Assembly (NCBI RefSeq): GCF_031880315.1
Contig: NZ_CP134771.1
Span: 5,829,001-5,893,000 of the forward strand
Reading direction: 5' to 3'
Source: Pseudomonas baltica
Lineage (GTDB): Bacteria > Pseudomonadota > Gammaproteobacteria > Pseudomonadales > Pseudomonadaceae
Length of the DNA: 64,000 bases
Part shown: piece after piece, positions 26,227 to 34,479 of the stretch
Numbering within the stretch: position 1 is the first letter of the stretch
Layout: each line of letters opens with the position of its first letter
The notes under the pieces: generated by a model
Told to the model about the DNA's origin: nothing
Database searches by the model: none
What the model saw: the letters and a program-made list of their open reading frames with translations, nothing else
Program-made: the position numbers and the translations under genes

Positions 26227-27420
26227 TCAGAGCAGCGCGCCGTTAGCCCGCAGCACGTCGATCTGTTCGGCATTGAAGCCGTATTCGGCCATCACCCGAT
26301 CCGAGTCGGCGCCGAACACCGGCGCGGCAAACGGCTTTGGCCCAGGGGTGCGACCGAAGTCGATGGCCCGGGTGAAGCCTCGATAACGGCCCACCACCGG
26401 ATGCTCGAACTCGCCGATCAGCTCTTCGGCCAGGCACTGTGGGTCGTCGAACATGTCGTCGACCCGGCGCGCGGCGGCACAGGGTACCGCCTCGCCGAAG
26501 ACCTGCTCCCATTCCAGGGCGCTGTGTTGCTGCAGAGCCTCGTGCAACTGCGGGACGATCACCTGATGCTGTTCAGCACGCTTGCGCACCGTGTCGAAGC
26601 GCTCGTCGGACGCAAGGTGCGCCAGGCCGGTTTTCTCGCACAGCGCCTTCCAGAAGTGCGGCGTGTTGGCCGACAGGTACAGGTGGCCTTCGCGGGTCGG
26701 ATGAATACCGGTGATGCCCCCCGAGCGCATGTCTCGGTCGAGCTCGCGGGGTTCGTCGTCGGCCCACACCAGCCGCGCCGATTGCATCGCCAAGGCACTG
26801 CGCAGTAACGATACGCCGACTTCCTGGCCCAGCCCGGTGCGCTCGCGCTCGTACAAGGCCGAGGCTACGCCGCTGGCGACCATCGCTGCCGCATAGTAAT
26901 CCACCACCGAGCCGTACAGCACTTCGGGCGCGCCGCCAGGCTTGGCCTGGGCCACGCACATGCCGGTCATGGTCTGCAGCACCTGGTCGTAGCCGGCCTT
27001 GGCCTTGAGCGGGCCTTTTTCGCCATAGCCGGTGACCGCGCAATAGATCAGCCGTGGGTTGAGGGTCTGCAACTCGGCATAACCGATGCCTAGCCGCTGG
27101 GGCACGCCGGGGCGAAAATTGTGCACCAGCACGTCGGCTTCGCGCACCAGGGTCAGCAACGCCTGCAGACCGCCGGCGGTCTTGAGGTCCAGCGCGACGC
27201 CGTCCTTGCTGCGGTTGACGCCCAAAAAGGCACGGCTTTCGCTGCTCAGGGTCGACGGGTATTTACGCAGATTGTCGCCACTGGGCGGCTCGACCTTGAT
27301 CACCCGGGCGCCTTGGTCGGCCAGCAGCGAGCAGCCATAGGGGCCGGCGATGTAGGCGCTGAGGTCAAGAACGGTGATGCCGGCCAGAGGGCCGGATGCG
27401 GGTTGAACAGCAGAAGGCAT
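26227..27420 (-). CDS. Class III CoA-transferase (CaiB/BaiF family)
   Basis: 397 aa. Key pattern: LDLSAYIAGPYG at the start, VNRSKDGVALDLKT, VHNFRPGVPQRLG, and the catalytic-Asp region around LDRDMRSGGITGIHPTREGH. The family moves CoA between carboxylic acids, usually from succinyl- or acetyl-CoA. GGAGAA precedes ATG 27420. It is divergent from a CitE-like lyase with a LysR gene between, so it likely activates the substrate of that lyase. Confidence 0.88.
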   Translation of the reverse strand: MPSAVQPASGPLAGITVLDLSAYIAGPYGCSLLADQGARVIKVEPPSGDNLRKYPSTLSSESRAFLGVNRSKDGVALDLKTAGGLQALLTLVREADVLVHNFRPGVPQRLGIGYAELQTLNPRLIYCAVTGYGEKGPLKAKAGYDQVLQTMTGMCVAQAKPGGAPEVLYGSVVDYYAAAMVASGVASALYERERTGLGQEVGVSLLRSALAMQSARLVWADDEPRELDRDMRSGGITGIHPTREGHLYLSANTPHFWKALCEKTGLAHLASDERFDTVRKRAEQHQVIVPQLHEALQQHSALEWEQVFGEAVPCAAARRVDDMFDDPQCLAEELIGEFEHPVVGRYRGFTRAIDFGRTPGPKPFAAPVFGADSDRVMAEYGFNAEQIDVLRANGALL

Positions 27421-27547
27421 GGAGATTCTCCGATCTTGTTATCCGCGCTTCAACGGGTGGTCGCGGCGCTACGTCGGTTCATTCTGTGAGGGGCAATAGG
27501 GAATTAAAAACGTTTTTTAGTGGTTTGAGAGTCCATAAAAAATGGAC

Positions 27548-28423
27548 TTATTTTGTCGTTGACTCGGCGAACAGCACCTCGCAGAACACCTCGATCAAGC
27601 GCTCCTTGGCTGAATTGCGTTTCCACACCAGCCCGATCGGGCGATGCAGGCCAGTGCCGGGCAGGGCGATCTGTGCCAGACCATCGAGCTGGCCATGCAG
27701 CGGCCGCCATTGCGGCACCAGCGACACGCCCAGTTGCCCGCGGACCATGGCAGCAATGGCGTCCAGTGTGTCGATCTCGAAGCGTTCGCGGGGCTGGATG
27801 CCGTTCTGCAACAGGTAACGGTCGGCCATCACCCCGCCCCAGGAACTGCGGTGATAACGAATGAACGGCTCGCTGCGCAGCACCTCATGGGCGGCCTGTT
27901 GCGCCAGTGCCTGCGGGGCCAGCACCACGAACGGTTCATTGCGCAGCGGCCGCCAGATGAACTCCTTGGGCAGGTCGAATTGCGGCAGCACCAAGAGGGC
28001 GATATCGATGTCGCCCGCCAGCACCTTGCGGTACAGCTCGGTCGAGACCGCAGGCTCGACATGCGGGTGCAGGTGCTCGTAGTTGTCGATCAGATTCGCC
28101 AGCACGCCGGGCACCACATAGGCCATGGCCGAACTGATGCAGCCAATGCGCAGCTCGCCGACCACGCTGTCCAACGCGGCGATGGCGCGCAGGTCGCGGG
28201 TGCGCTGCAGCAGGTCGGCGGCCGGACCGAGCAGCGCGGCGCCGGCGGCGGTGAGCTGCATGGTGCGTCCGGCGCGGCTGAGCAAGGTCTGCCCGACTTC
28301 GTGCTCCAGCGCCTTGACGCGCTGGGCCACCGCGGTGGGGGTGAGGTTTAGCTTGCGCGCGGCGGCAGCGGTGGAGCCGAGCTGCGCTACGTGCAGGAAG
28401 CTGTCGAGATAGCGTGTGTCCAT
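27548..28423 (-). CDS. LysR-family regulator (ArgP/IciA-like HTH)
   Basis: 291 aa. N-terminal HTH (LDSFLHVAQLGSTAAAARKL, NLTPTAVAQRVKALEHEVGQ), then the effector-binding domain. It lies between the CoA-transferase (same strand, downstream) and the divergent lyase/transporter pair, the classic position for controlling both. Start ATG 28423; the divergent gap of 193 bp to 28617 should hold the operators. Confidence 0.88.
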   Translation of the reverse strand: MDTRYLDSFLHVAQLGSTAAAARKLNLTPTAVAQRVKALEHEVGQTLLSRAGRTMQLTAAGAALLGPAADLLQRTRDLRAIAALDSVVGELRIGCISSAMAYVVPGVLANLIDNYEHLHPHVEPAVSTELYRKVLAGDIDIALLVLPQFDLPKEFIWRPLRNEPFVVLAPQALAQQAAHEVLRSEPFIRYHRSSWGGVMADRYLLQNGIQPRERFEIDTLDAIAAMVRGQLGVSLVPQWRPLHGQLDGLAQIALPGTGLHRPIGLVWKRNSAKERLIEVFCEVLFAESTTK

Positions 28424-28616
28424 AGTGAATAAATTCTGGATTCTGAACCTAGAGATAAGCACTTTAACTAACTTTTAACCTTTTGCACTATGGCCCCTGC
28501 CACCGGAGCCACCTCCGGGGTTTCCAATAACAATGCCGGGTATGGGAGCGCAATGCCCATCGCCAGGCGCGGTGCACGCTGGCTTCAGCCCGCACCGTCG
28601 AAAACACAGGTGCCCC

Positions 28617-29480
28617 ATGCGCAGTAAATTGTTCGTCCCGGGCTCACGCCCCGAGCTGTTCCCCAAGGCCATGGCCTCGGCCGCCGATGGCATCAGCTTC
28701 GATCTCGAAGACGCCGTGGCCGAAAGCGCCAAGGCCGATGCTCGGGCGCAACTGGCCAGCTACCTGAGCCAGCCGCCGAGTGCGAGCAAGCAACTGCTGG
28801 TACGCATCAACGCGCAAGACTCGATCCACTACCTGGCCGACCTCAAGGCGCTGGTCGCCACTCATGTGCAGATCATCAATCTGCCCAAGGCCGAAGACCC
28901 CGAGCAGATCCTGCGCCTGGCCGACACCTTGCAGCAGCTTGAACAGCGCGCCGGGCGCCGGGTACCGCTGACTATCCTGGCCAATATCGAATCGCCCCGT
29001 GGCCTGCGCCAGGCCGCCGCCATCGCTGCCGCGCATCCGCGGGTCATGGGCTTGCAACTGGGCTTTGCTGATCTGCTGGAACCGCTGGGTATCGATCGGC
29101 ATGCGGTCAACGTCATTCAGCAGATCCAGCTCAGCGTGCGTCTGGCCGCCGGTGAGGCCGGGGTAGCTGCCTATGACGCAGCCTATGCAGCCATCAACCG
29201 CCCCGAGGGCTATCGCGACGAAGCGGTTTACGCCCGACGCCTGGGATTTGCCGGCAAGTCGTGCATTCATCCTTCACAAATCGCCCTGGCCAATGAAGCC
29301 TTCGTGCCCAATCGAGATGAAATCGCCAAGGCGCAGCGCATCGTTGCCGCTGCGGGTGACGCTGCGCGTGCGGGGGTGGGGGCCTACCAGGTCGATGGCC
29401 AGATGGTCGATGCGCCGTTCGTGCGCCGCGCCGAGATGCTCCTGGCCCAAGCGCGACAGGCGGGGCTGCTGACGCACTGA
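28617..29480 (+). CDS. CitE/HpcH-family CoA-ester lyase
   Basis: 287 aa. Family motifs: RSKLFVPGSRPELFPKAMAS, ISFDLEDAVAESAKADAR with the Mg-binding acid residues, LTILANIESPRGL, and GFAGKSCIHPSQI near the end. Stand-alone members (not citrate lyase beta) cleave malyl-, citramalyl- or similar CoA esters to acetyl-CoA and a 2-oxo acid. The next gene is a 2-hydroxycarboxylate transporter, so the substrate is likely the CoA ester of a 2-hydroxy acid. Confidence 0.87.
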   Translation: MRSKLFVPGSRPELFPKAMASAADGISFDLEDAVAESAKADARAQLASYLSQPPSASKQLLVRINAQDSIHYLADLKALVATHVQIINLPKAEDPEQILRLADTLQQLEQRAGRRVPLTILANIESPRGLRQAAAIAAAHPRVMGLQLGFADLLEPLGIDRHAVNVIQQIQLSVRLAAGEAGVAAYDAAYAAINRPEGYRDEAVYARRLGFAGKSCIHPSQIALANEAFVPNRDEIAKAQRIVAAAGDAARAGVGAYQVDGQMVDAPFVRRAEMLLAQARQAGLLTH

Positions 29481-29521
29481 AACGCTGCCGACACCTTCTA
29501 CAACAATAAGATGAGGTTCCC

Positions 29522-30865
29522 ATGCATAACGTCGACACCCTGGCCGCCGCGCCACCGCAGGCGTCGCTGTTCGAGCGGCTGATGAATATCCGCATCAGCT
29601 TCATTCCGGTGCCGGTCTACCTGGTGCTAGTCGCCCTGGTGGTCGGTCTGCTGATCGAGCATGAACTCAAGCCCGATCTGCCGACCATGATCGCCATCAT
29701 CGGCTTGGGTGGCGCCACCTGCGGCGAGCTCGGCAAGCGCCTGCCGTTTATCGGCAAGATCGGCGGCGCGGCCATCGTCTCGGCGTTCCTGCCCTCATAC
29801 CTCGTGAGCCTGGGCTGGGTGCCGCAAGAGATCATCGCGCCGGTAACGTCCTTTACCAAACAGAGCAACTTCATCTACCTGTTCGTCTCGGCGGTGGTGG
29901 TGGGCAGCATTTTCACCATGGACCGCAACCTCATCGTCAAAGGCTTCGCGAAGATTTTCGTGCCGTTGCTGCTGGGTTCGGTGCTGGCCCTGATCGCCGG
30001 TGTCGCGGTTGGGCTGTTGTGTGGATTGCCGTTGCGCCAGGTATTGTTTTTCGTGATCGTGCCGGTCATGGGTGGCGGGCTCGGCGAGGGCGCGATTCCG
30101 CTATCGGTCGGCTACGGCGAAATCCTCGGCATGGACTCGGGCAAGATTCTCGCGCAGTTGCTGCCGATCATTTTGCTCGGCAACCTGTGTGCGATCCTCG
30201 CCTGCGGTGCGCTGGACCTTTTGGGCAAGCGCTATCCCTCGCTGACCGGGAACGGCCGCTTGCAGATGGCCGAGATCTCGGATGACGCGGTTGCCGACCA
30301 ACCGGTGAAAATCCAGTTCGACGGCCAGACCATCAACCAAGTGATCGCCGCCGGCATGTGTGCCATCACCCTCTACCTGGCCGGTGTGCTGCTGCATGCG
30401 CTGTTCGGCCTGCCGGGGCCGGTGTGCATGTTGTTTTTGGCGGTGCTGCTGAAGCTGGCCAACGTGATTCCGGCACGGCTGGAAACCGGTGCGCGGTTGT
30501 TGTTTCAGTTCTTCACCACGTGCGTGACCTATCCGCTGCTGTTCGCCAACTCGATTGCCGTGACGCACTGGAGCGAGCTGACGGCCGCACTGCATATCGG
30601 CAATGTGCTGACCATTGCGACCACGGTGTTGACCTTGGTGCTGACGGGGTTGGTGGTGGCGCGACGGTTGAACCTGTATCCGATCGATACGGCGATTGTG
30701 AATGGCTGCCACAGCGGGTTGGGCGGGACGGGGGATATCGCGATTTTGACGGCGGCGAACCGGATGCAGCTGCTGCCGTATGCGCAGATATCGACGCGGA
30801 TCGGGGGGGCGATCACGGTGATGGGGGCGTTGTTGATTTTGGCGAATATGGGGCCGGTGGGGTGA
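29522..30865 (+). CDS. 2-Hydroxycarboxylate transporter (2HCT/CitS family)
   Basis: 447 aa, about 11 membrane segments. Both GGxG re-entrant-loop motifs of the family are present: MGGGLGEGAIPLS and SGLGGTGDIAIL. These carriers take up citrate, malate, citramalate or lactate with Na+ or H+ or exchange them. It is 41 bp after the CitE-like lyase and probably co-transcribed, giving a paired uptake and cleavage module. Confidence 0.9.
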   Translation: MHNVDTLAAAPPQASLFERLMNIRISFIPVPVYLVLVALVVGLLIEHELKPDLPTMIAIIGLGGATCGELGKRLPFIGKIGGAAIVSAFLPSYLVSLGWVPQEIIAPVTSFTKQSNFIYLFVSAVVVGSIFTMDRNLIVKGFAKIFVPLLLGSVLALIAGVAVGLLCGLPLRQVLFFVIVPVMGGGLGEGAIPLSVGYGEILGMDSGKILAQLLPIILLGNLCAILACGALDLLGKRYPSLTGNGRLQMAEISDDAVADQPVKIQFDGQTINQVIAAGMCAITLYLAGVLLHALFGLPGPVCMLFLAVLLKLANVIPARLETGARLLFQFFTTCVTYPLLFANSIAVTHWSELTAALHIGNVLTIATTVLTLVLTGLVVARRLNLYPIDTAIVNGCHSGLGGTGDIAILTAANRMQLLPYAQISTRIGGAITVMGALLILANMGPVG

Positions 30866-30994
30866 GGTCGGGCAGACCGTCTATCACATCGCGGGCCCCC
30901 ATCCCCAGCACACCCCAAGACTGAACTAGCCTGAATCACCCGCCCACCGTTCGCCTCCACCCCTATCAGAGCACCGTGCGGGAAGGAGACCCGC

Positions 30995-33529
30995 ATGGCT
31001 ATCTACAACGTAAAAGACTACGGCGCCAAAGGCGACGGCAGCACCGACGACACGGCGGCCATCCAGGCGGCCATCGATGCAGCGGCGGCAGACGGTGGTG
31101 GGCAGGTGTATCTGTCCAGCGGCACCTACACGCTCAGTTCCACCGCCGCAGGCAGTGTCTTGCAGCTCAAGGACTTCACCTCGCTGACCGGCGACGGCAT
31201 CGGCCAGACGGTGCTCAAACTGGCCGACGGCTCGACCGGGGCGACCTCGGTGGTGCGCGGTGACGGTGATTCCATTGGCGCGAGCAGCTTGACCATCGAC
31301 GGCAATCGGGCCGGCAACAGCGGTACGGTGCAGGGTTGGGTCAGTGGCACCAGCGACGACGTCACCCTGAGCGCCGTAGAAGTGGTCAACGCCAGTGGCG
31401 ATGGTTTCAACCTGCGCAGCGTGGGGCATCAATTCAGCGTGAGCGACAGCGTTGCGCGGTTCAATGGTATTGCCGGGTTCCACGCCGACGGCCAGGCCAA
31501 TAGCTACATCCATGATTCGCTGGCCCAGAGTAACGGGGACGCAGGCTTCGACCTCGGCGGTGAACTGACGGTACTCGACAGCGACGCCCTCACCAATGGC
31601 AACGACGGCTTCGTGCTGCGCGAAGGCGACAGCAGCAGTGCCGGCACCAGCCGTATCGTGATCGATGGCGGCAGCGCCGCGGGCAACAACGGTAACGGTG
31701 TCGACGCAGTGCTGGTCCATGGTTTTCAGATCAGCGCGATGGACCTGCACAGCAACCTCTACAACGGCATCCTCAGCGATGCCAGCAGCGACGGGGTCAT
31801 CACTCAGAACCACGTGTTCGGCAACGACTACGACGAGTTTTCGTATTCCGAAATCGACATCAGCGGCTGGACCGGCAGCCCCGCCACCACGGCGAACAAC
31901 GTGTCGGCCACCCACAATGTGGTGACGGGCGGGCACAACAGCTATTACGGCATCACCGTGGGGATCGACACGGGCGACTACAACACCGTCGCCGACAACA
32001 TCGTCAGCCAGACGGTCCTGCCGATCGTGGTGGTCGGCGAGCACAGCGTCAAAAGCAACAATGTCGCGTTCGTGCGCCTGTATGGCACCGATCACGCCGA
32101 CGTCATGAACGGCAGCGTGGCACGCGACCAACTCGTCGCCGGTGATGGCAACGATACGCTCAATGCCAGCGCGGGCGCCGATGTGCTCGATGGCGGCGGC
32201 GGCGTGGATCGGCTGACCACCGGTGCTGGCGCCGATGTGGTGCGCTTCGACACCCTGGCCGACAGCTACCGCGATGCGGCCCATAGCTACGCCGACCGCA
32301 TCACTGACTTTGACGCCACCAGCGATCGCCTGGACCTCTGCGCCTTGGGTTTCAGCACGTTGGGCAACGGCCATGGCGACACGCTGCTGCTGAGTTACAA
32401 CGCGGCGCTGGATCGTACCTACCTCAAGCATCTGGATGCGGACGCGGCGGGCAATCGTTTCGAGGCGGTGCTGCTCGGCGACCACCGCGACTTTACCGTG
32501 GCCAATCTGCAGCAGCTCGGTGAAGGCACGGCGGCAGCCGATTCGCTGAGCGGCTCGGCACTCGCCGACTCCCTCTACGGCGGCGGTGCACGCGACACGC
32601 TGTACGGCCTGGGCGGCGACGACAGGTTGTTTGGCGACGGCGGTGGCGACCGCCTGGAGGGTGGCGCGGGGGCCGATACTTTTGTCTATCGCGAGTTGAG
32701 CGACAGCCTGCGATCGAATGCAGCCGGCGGTACTGCGGGGCGGGACATGGTGATGGACTTTGACGCCAGCCTGGGCGATCAGCTCGACGTTTCAGCGCTG
32801 GGCTTCACCGGTCTGAGCGACGGTCATGGGCATACGCTCAAGGTCAGCGTCAGTGCCGATGGCGAGCAGACAGTGCTCAAGTCGCTGGAGCAAAATGCCC
32901 AGGGGAAGCATTTCGAGATACTGCTGGCGGGGGATCATCAGTTCGAGCTGTCCCAGGACAGCATTCTCTTCGCCCAGCCCTTGGGCAACACCCCCAGCGT
33001 GCTGCCGAGCTGGCTCGATCACAATGTTTACGGCACTGGCGGCGCCGATACCCTGATTGGCGATTCGACCGACAACTGGATCCGCGGCGGTGATGGCAAT
33101 GACCGGCTCAGCGGCGGCGTCGGCGACGATACGTTGGTCGGCGGTGGCGGCGCGGATGTGATGAACGGCGACACGGGCAACGATACCTTTGCCTATACGA
33201 ACGTCAGCGACAGCTTTCGCCAGGGCAGCTCGGTGTTCGCCGACACCATCAACGGCTTCTCGGTTTACAACGACCGGCTGGATTTCTCGGCGTTGGGCTA
33301 TACCGGGCTGGGGGATGGGCATGGGGAGACGTTGAAATTGGTGCAGGACTCTGGCCGGACGTTTTTGCGCGATCTGGATGCGGATGGGCAGGGGCGCTTG
33401 TTCGAGGTGCGGTTGGCGGGAGATTTGAAGGCGCATCTGACGGCGGATAATTTTGTCTTTGCTGAGGCGGCGCAGGTCGAGCCGTTGCAGTTGTTGGGGG
33501 TGACGCACGGGGTTGGTGACGTGGCGTGA
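30995..33529 (+). CDS. AlgE-like mannuronan C5-epimerase homologue with RTX modules, catalytic residues replaced
   Basis: 844 aa. Residues 1 to about 360 are a right-handed beta-helix A-module (starts IYNVKDYGAKGDGSTDDT), followed by three Ca-binding R-modules with RTX nonapeptides (about 363-515, 516-665 and 678-830, e.g. GGDGNDRLSGG). There is no N-terminal signal peptide, as expected for type I secretion through a C-terminal signal. In AlgE4 the active site reads YGFDPHE; here residues 134-142 read SGDGFNLRS, so the Tyr, Asp and His positions are Asp, Asn and Arg. A second site, DRHGF in AlgE4, reads GDAGF at 181-185. Epimerase activity is therefore doubtful. GGAAGGAG precedes the ATG. No secretion genes are adjacent. 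Confidence 0.85.
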   Translation: MAIYNVKDYGAKGDGSTDDTAAIQAAIDAAAADGGGQVYLSSGTYTLSSTAAGSVLQLKDFTSLTGDGIGQTVLKLADGSTGATSVVRGDGDSIGASSLTIDGNRAGNSGTVQGWVSGTSDDVTLSAVEVVNASGDGFNLRSVGHQFSVSDSVARFNGIAGFHADGQANSYIHDSLAQSNGDAGFDLGGELTVLDSDALTNGNDGFVLREGDSSSAGTSRIVIDGGSAAGNNGNGVDAVLVHGFQISAMDLHSNLYNGILSDASSDGVITQNHVFGNDYDEFSYSEIDISGWTGSPATTANNVSATHNVVTGGHNSYYGITVGIDTGDYNTVADNIVSQTVLPIVVVGEHSVKSNNVAFVRLYGTDHADVMNGSVARDQLVAGDGNDTLNASAGADVLDGGGGVDRLTTGAGADVVRFDTLADSYRDAAHSYADRITDFDATSDRLDLCALGFSTLGNGHGDTLLLSYNAALDRTYLKHLDADAAGNRFEAVLLGDHRDFTVANLQQLGEGTAAADSLSGSALADSLYGGGARDTLYGLGGDDRLFGDGGGDRLEGGAGADTFVYRELSDSLRSNAAGGTAGRDMVMDFDASLGDQLDVSALGFTGLSDGHGHTLKVSVSADGEQTVLKSLEQNAQGKHFEILLAGDHQFELSQDSILFAQPLGNTPSVLPSWLDHNVYGTGGADTLIGDSTDNWIRGGDGNDRLSGGVGDDTLVGGGGADVMNGDTGNDTFAYTNVSDSFRQGSSVFADTINGFSVYNDRLDFSALGYTGLGDGHGETLKLVQDSGRTFLRDLDADGQGRLFEVRLAGDLKAHLTADNFVFAEAAQVEPLQLLGVTHGVGDVA

Positions 33530-33606
33530 ATGAGCATGTCCATTGATGGTGCTCACTGTTTTTTATCCGCAGGGCGGTGAAACGATTTCGCTGCCTTGAC
33601 CTTAAG

Positions 33607-33616
33607 TTGCATACAA
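33607..33616. promoter_or_regulatory. Candidate GntR operator (distal)
   Basis: TTGCATACAA, a near-perfect palindrome around GCATAC, 63 bases upstream of the second proximal copy. Same motif class as those at 22177-22397. Confidence 0.5.
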
Positions 33617-33669
33617 CCTATGGTTTGATTCACGTCTAAAGCAATAAAAAACCGGATTTAACCGGAAGG

Positions 33670-33679
33670 TTGTATACGA
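33670..33679. promoter_or_regulatory. Candidate GntR operator overlapping start codon
   Basis: TTGTATACGA directly overlaps the ATG of the GntR gene and lies just after its ribosome-binding site GGAAGG, so bound repressor would also block translation initiation or transcription start. Identical to both copies in the NCS1/GntR divergent region. Confidence 0.55.
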
Positions 33680-34368
33680 TGCCTGCTTCGCACCTTACCC
33701 TCGTTCCCAGCGATGATCCCTATTCTCTGATCAAGCAAGCCATCAGCGACGCCCGTTATGTGCCCGGCGAATTCCTCCGTGAATCGCGCATCGCCGAAGA
33801 CTTGGGCGTCAGCCGCACCCCGGTGCGCGAAGCCATCCGCCGCCTCGAAGCCGAAGGCTGGCTTGAAGTCTTGCCCAACCGCGGCGCGAGGGTCCGGCGT
33901 TGGTCGACCCGCGATGTCGAGGAAATTTTCGAAGCCCGCCTGTTGATCGAACCCTACCTGGTCGGCCAGGCCGCATTGCGTGTCACGCCGGAGCAGATCG
34001 CCGAACTCGATGAGCTGGCCGAGCGCACCCGCGTGATCGCCAGCCGGGGCCTGGATGCCGAGCCCACCGACAGCTGGTTCGACACTAACAAGCGCTTTCA
34101 CGACATCCTCACCGCCGCCGCAGGCAACAGCCGCTTGGCGCAGTCGCTGCAATCGATGAAGGAGGTGCCGCTGATCAAGTGGACCTATGCCAGCTACCGC
34201 GATACCGACCGCGAGCGCAGTGCGGGGCAGCACATCGAGATCGTGCAGGCGGTGAGGGCGAGAAATCCGGCCTGGGCCGAGGCGGCGATGCGCTGTCACA
34301 TTCTCGCGGCGCAGACCTCGCTGTTGGCCAGACTCGACCACGCTTTGATCGATCAGACCCCTGACTAA
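33679..34368 (+). CDS. GntR-family (FCD-type) regulator
   Basis: 229 aa. Winged helix at residues about 10-70 (LIKQAISDARYVPGEFLRES, IAEDLGVSRTPVREAIRRLE) then the FCD helical domain with RFHDILTAAAGNSRL. The ATG at 33679 was chosen over a TTG at 33670. It precedes an MFS transporter and a lyase in the same direction (gap 111 bp), so these are its likely targets. A further TTGTATCG half-site is at 34387-34394. Confidence 0.88.
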   Translation: MPASHLTLVPSDDPYSLIKQAISDARYVPGEFLRESRIAEDLGVSRTPVREAIRRLEAEGWLEVLPNRGARVRRWSTRDVEEIFEARLLIEPYLVGQAALRVTPEQIAELDELAERTRVIASRGLDAEPTDSWFDTNKRFHDILTAAAGNSRLAQSLQSMKEVPLIKWTYASYRDTDRERSAGQHIEIVQAVRARNPAWAEAAMRCHILAAQTSLLARLDHALIDQTPD

Positions 34369-34479
34369 AAACGTGCGGGCGCGCGGTTGTATCGCCTATC
34401 AGTACTGCGCCGAAAAGGACCGGCATCGGCTGCCCCTCAGTGGGACACAACAACAATAAGAACGGCAGGAGACTGCATC

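Noticed and set aside
26227..29480. Complete itaconate degradation pathway (CoA-transferase, hydratase, lyase)
   Set aside because: No MaoC-type itaconyl-CoA hydratase is present and a 2-hydroxycarboxylate transporter replaces it; only two of three enzyme types are seen.
30926..32485. 519-codon minus-strand frame opposite the epimerase homologue
   Set aside because: Repetitive Val/Ala/Asp composition is produced by the reverse reading of RTX and beta-helix codons. The plus-strand gene has a ribosome-binding site and motifs.
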